Shown here: positions 41,189 to 42,924 of the stretch, one piece after another | How the letters are laid out: the number at the start of each line of letters is the position of its first letter | How positions within the stretch are numbered: the first letter of the stretch is position 1 | Source: Rhodococcus aetherivorans | GTDB lineage: Bacteria; Actinomycetota; Actinomycetes; Mycobacteriales; Mycobacteriaceae | NCBI RefSeq assembly: GCF_011058165.1 | Contig: NZ_JAALEG010000052.1 | Span: 1 to 42,924, forward strand | Reading direction: 5' to 3' | DNA: 42,924 bases | Notes under the pieces: model-generated | What the model was told of the DNA's origin: nothing | Database searches by the model: none | The model's input: the letters and a program-made list of their open reading frames with translations, nothing else | Made by a program: the position numbers and the translations under genes

Positions 41189-41710
41189 ATGGACACCGCG
41201 CCGGAACCCGCTATGCCCGACACTCGCGACTGGACCTTCGTGCTCGACGGAGGGTGCCCCGAGTGCGGGTACACGCTGCACGATCCGGCCACGACCGGTC
41301 AACGCTTGCGCGCCGGCGTGCCACGCTGGCAGGCCGTGCTGCGACGGCCGAACGTCGCCGAGCGTCCCGCTCCGAGGGTGTGGTCGACGCTCGAGTACGC
41401 CTCCCACGCGCGCGACCTCATCGCCGTCCTCGGACAACGAGTGCGGGCAATGATCACCGAGGACACCCCGACGTTCGCCGATTACGACGGCGAGGCCGAG
41501 GCGATCCGCCGGCGGTTCTGGGCGGCAGATCCCGCCGCCGTCGCCCAGCAGATCGCGTCACGCACCGACGAGACCGTCAAGATCGTCGAGGGCGTCGAGG
41601 ACTGGTGGCGCGACGGCCTGCGCAGCGACGGCCGCCGGTTCACCATCGCGCAGTTGTGCCAGTATCTGCTGCACGACGTCGAGCACCATCTGCACGACGT
41701 CGCGGGCTGA
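41189..41710 (+). CDS. DinB family protein
   Basis: A 173-residue member of the DinB/YfiT four-helix-bundle superfamily, often metal-bound and including thiol-dependent (mycothiol or bacillithiol) transferases. RDWTFVLDGGCPECGYTLHDP at the N-terminus contains a CxxC pair. RVWSTLEYASHARDLIAVLGQRV carries the first ligand His, and FTIAQLCQYLLHDVEHHLHDV the later His residues; three such His usually hold a divalent metal. ATG 41189 is chosen; ATG at 41213 (MPDTRDW) is an alternative. The open frame upstream belongs to the transposase remnant. Confidence 0.83.
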   Translation: MDTAPEPAMPDTRDWTFVLDGGCPECGYTLHDPATTGQRLRAGVPRWQAVLRRPNVAERPAPRVWSTLEYASHARDLIAVLGQRVRAMITEDTPTFADYDGEAEAIRRRFWAADPAAVAQQIASRTDETVKIVEGVEDWWRDGLRSDGRRFTIAQLCQYLLHDVEHHLHDVAG

Positions 41711-41818
41711 TCCGGCCGAGCCGCGTAGTGGTGGGGTCCAGGACCGAGCGGCGCGGCGGTGGTGTACCGGCAGCACCGAGCCGACCTGCTCCGTGCGCGC
41801 GACCCGTGACCGAACCGT

Positions 41819-41824
41819 TATAGT
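41819..41824 (+). promoter_or_regulatory. -10 element for a leaderless Hsp70-like gene
   Basis: TATAGT lies 7 nt before the ATG at 41832 with no Shine-Dalgarno, the standard geometry of an actinobacterial leaderless transcript. No matching -35 hexamer is apparent. Confidence 0.6.
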
Positions 41825-41831
41825 CGGCGTC

Positions 41832-42924
41832 ATGACGTCGGTTCTCGGTGTGTCGGTCGGGGCCAGCGCTGTGCGCTTCGCGTGCCGCGACACCGAGAGC
41901 CCCCACGGTCCGCTCTTCCGATCACGGTCGGTGACCGCGACCCTCGAACGGCCGGGAGACCCGGCCGCCGCATCCCTCGACACGGTGCTCGCCGAAACCG
42001 ACGAGATCGACGAGGCCCAGGCCATCGGCGTCGCGTACCGGAACCAGGCGCAGGCCGGTGCCGTCCAGGCCGCGATGACCCGACTCGAGATCGGCCACTT
42101 CCACTTGGTCCCAGAAGTGACGGCCGCGCTCGAGAGACTGGAGACGTCCGGGGATCTCGGCGACCACGAGACGCTCGTGTTCTACGACCTCGGCAGTTCC
42201 GGCCTCACCGTCACCGTCGTCGACCGCCCCACCGGGCTCGTGCTGAGCACCGCACGCTCGGACCGGATCAGCGGCGACCTCCTCGACCGGCTGATCTACC
42301 ACCATCACCTGGAACTGCACCGCTTCACCCCGCCGGCCGACCCGGCAGCACAGCTCGCCCTCACCGCCCGGTGCCGCGACGCGAAGGAGCAGCTGTCCAC
42401 CCACGGCGCGGTGTGCATGCCCGGGGAGGGCGGTCTGCTGCTGCTCTCCCAGGACAGCTTCGATTCGCTCATCGACGGCCCCGTAAAAGCCTCGGCCCAC
42501 CTCACCCGGGAGGTCATCCGCCGCTCCGGCCGCACCCCCGACGCCGCGGTGCTCCTCGGCGGCGGTGCGCACATCCCGCTGGTCACCTCCGTGATGCAGT
42601 CCCGGCTCGACCTCCCGGTGATCGTGCCCGCACAACCCGAACTCGTCGCGGCCGAGGGTGCGGCGCTGCTGGCCCGCGCCGCCACCGGCGAGGCGGGCGG
42701 CACGGTGATGTCCCCGACAACGGCACCCGCGCCCCACCAGACGAGCAACACCGTCGACACCGCCGACACCCGGCACACCGTCGAGACGACCGCACCGCCG
42801 CGGACACCTCGACGCCTCCTCCTCGCCGGCAGCGTCGTCACCGTCGTCGCGGCGATCGGCCTCGGCCTCGGCACCGACCTGCTGCAGGGTTCCGAGCGGG
42901 ACGCACAGCCCACCGCCCCGCCAC
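41832..42924 (+). CDS. Membrane-anchored Hsp70-like protein, cut by the window end
   Basis: At least 363 residues, open to the end of the window. Residues 1-285 resemble the Hsp70/DnaK ATPase domain: phosphate-2 loop YDLGSSG (117-123), PEVTAALERL (93-102), LGGGAHIPLV at the adenosine site (241-250) and QPELVAAEGAALLA (267-280). The phosphate-1 loop reads LGVSVGASAVR, so the Asp of the normal GIDLGT motif is Ser8. A Thr/Pro-rich linker (about 290-323) leads to a hydrophobic helix, LLLAGSVVTVVAAIGLGLG (328-346), so the ATPase part is cytosolic and the unseen C-terminus is outside. There is no substrate-binding domain within view. Similar proteins occur in mycobacteria and rhodococci, with unknown function. 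Confidence 0.82.
   Translation, partial: MTSVLGVSVGASAVRFACRDTESPHGPLFRSRSVTATLERPGDPAAASLDTVLAETDEIDEAQAIGVAYRNQAQAGAVQAAMTRLEIGHFHLVPEVTAALERLETSGDLGDHETLVFYDLGSSGLTVTVVDRPTGLVLSTARSDRISGDLLDRLIYHHHLELHRFTPPADPAAQLALTARCRDAKEQLSTHGAVCMPGEGGLLLLSQDSFDSLIDGPVKASAHLTREVIRRSGRTPDAAVLLGGGAHIPLVTSVMQSRLDLPVIVPAQPELVAAEGAALLARAATGEAGGTVMSPTTAPAPHQTSNTVDTADTRHTVETTAPPRTPRRLLLAGSVVTVVAAIGLGLGTDLLQGSERDAQPTAPP

Overview
This window is high-GC actinobacterial DNA. Gene content and protein sequences point to a Rhodococcus or close relative in the Mycobacteriales: an LCP cell-wall protein, an Rpf fragment, DUF5926, an Rv1733c-like membrane protein, an Rv1855c-type F420 oxidoreductase, a GabD2-type succinic semialdehyde dehydrogenase, a single-chain long-chain acyl-CoA carboxylase and UdgX. 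GTG starts, 4-nt overlaps and apparently leaderless starts are common. No rRNA, tRNA, CRISPR array or complete insertion sequence was recognised.

Layout. 1-4020: an Rpf fragment abuts an LCP protein that lacks its 5' end, then a minus-strand run of rhodanese remnant, zinc-ribbon/DUF4328 membrane protein and glycerophosphodiesterase, with DUF5926 after it. 4020-10443: an intergenic cluster of DnaA-box-like sequences, an F420 oxidoreductase, an Rv1733c-like protein, MsrA, an acyltransferase, SodA with a structured leader, a hypothetical protein, and a TMEM165/GDT1 manganese exporter behind a yybP-ykoY riboswitch. 10487-15219: a MarR/MFS operon with its operator, and a PucR regulator with a class II aldolase and a divergent SDR. 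15290-20572: an alpha/beta hydrolase, a TM0106-type Cas4-like nuclease, DUF6474 and a copper group (small membrane protein, CopC, CopD). 20686-25616: an unexported SBP_bac_3-like protein, a DUF998 protein, an AraC regulator, a PLDc_N/SHOCT protein and a PF10081 hydrolase. 25664-30227: UdgX, then a TetR/long-chain acyl-CoA carboxylase operon whose promoter is overlapped by a 26-bp palindrome. 30273-31236: a deletion scar joining two headless genes (MarR and MFS). 31385-38810: a DUF1540 protein, TetR/flavin monooxygenase, a double DUF427 protein, CapA, a GGDEF-PAS protein and GabD2. 38923-42924: a hydrolase-like/adenylate cyclase fusion, a frameshifted antitoxin next to an ISL3 transposase remnant, a DinB protein and a membrane-anchored Hsp70-like protein cut by the window end.

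Functional themes are redox and metal handling (SodA, MsrA, the Mn riboswitch/exporter, CopC/CopD, DUF1540), lipid and acyl-CoA metabolism (the TetR-controlled carboxylase, glycerophosphodiesterase, acyltransferase), DNA repair (UdgX, the TM0106 nuclease) and nucleotide signalling (GGDEF, class III cyclase). Gene decay is clear at 30273-31236 and 40429-41150, and likely at 3883-4020.

I did not find a clearly new multi-gene system. The best second-look items are the riboswitch with mutually exclusive anti-SD pairing, the TetR/carboxylase operator, the cyclase with a degenerate hydrolase domain, the Hsp70-like protein that lacks the phosphate-1 Asp, and the two decayed loci.
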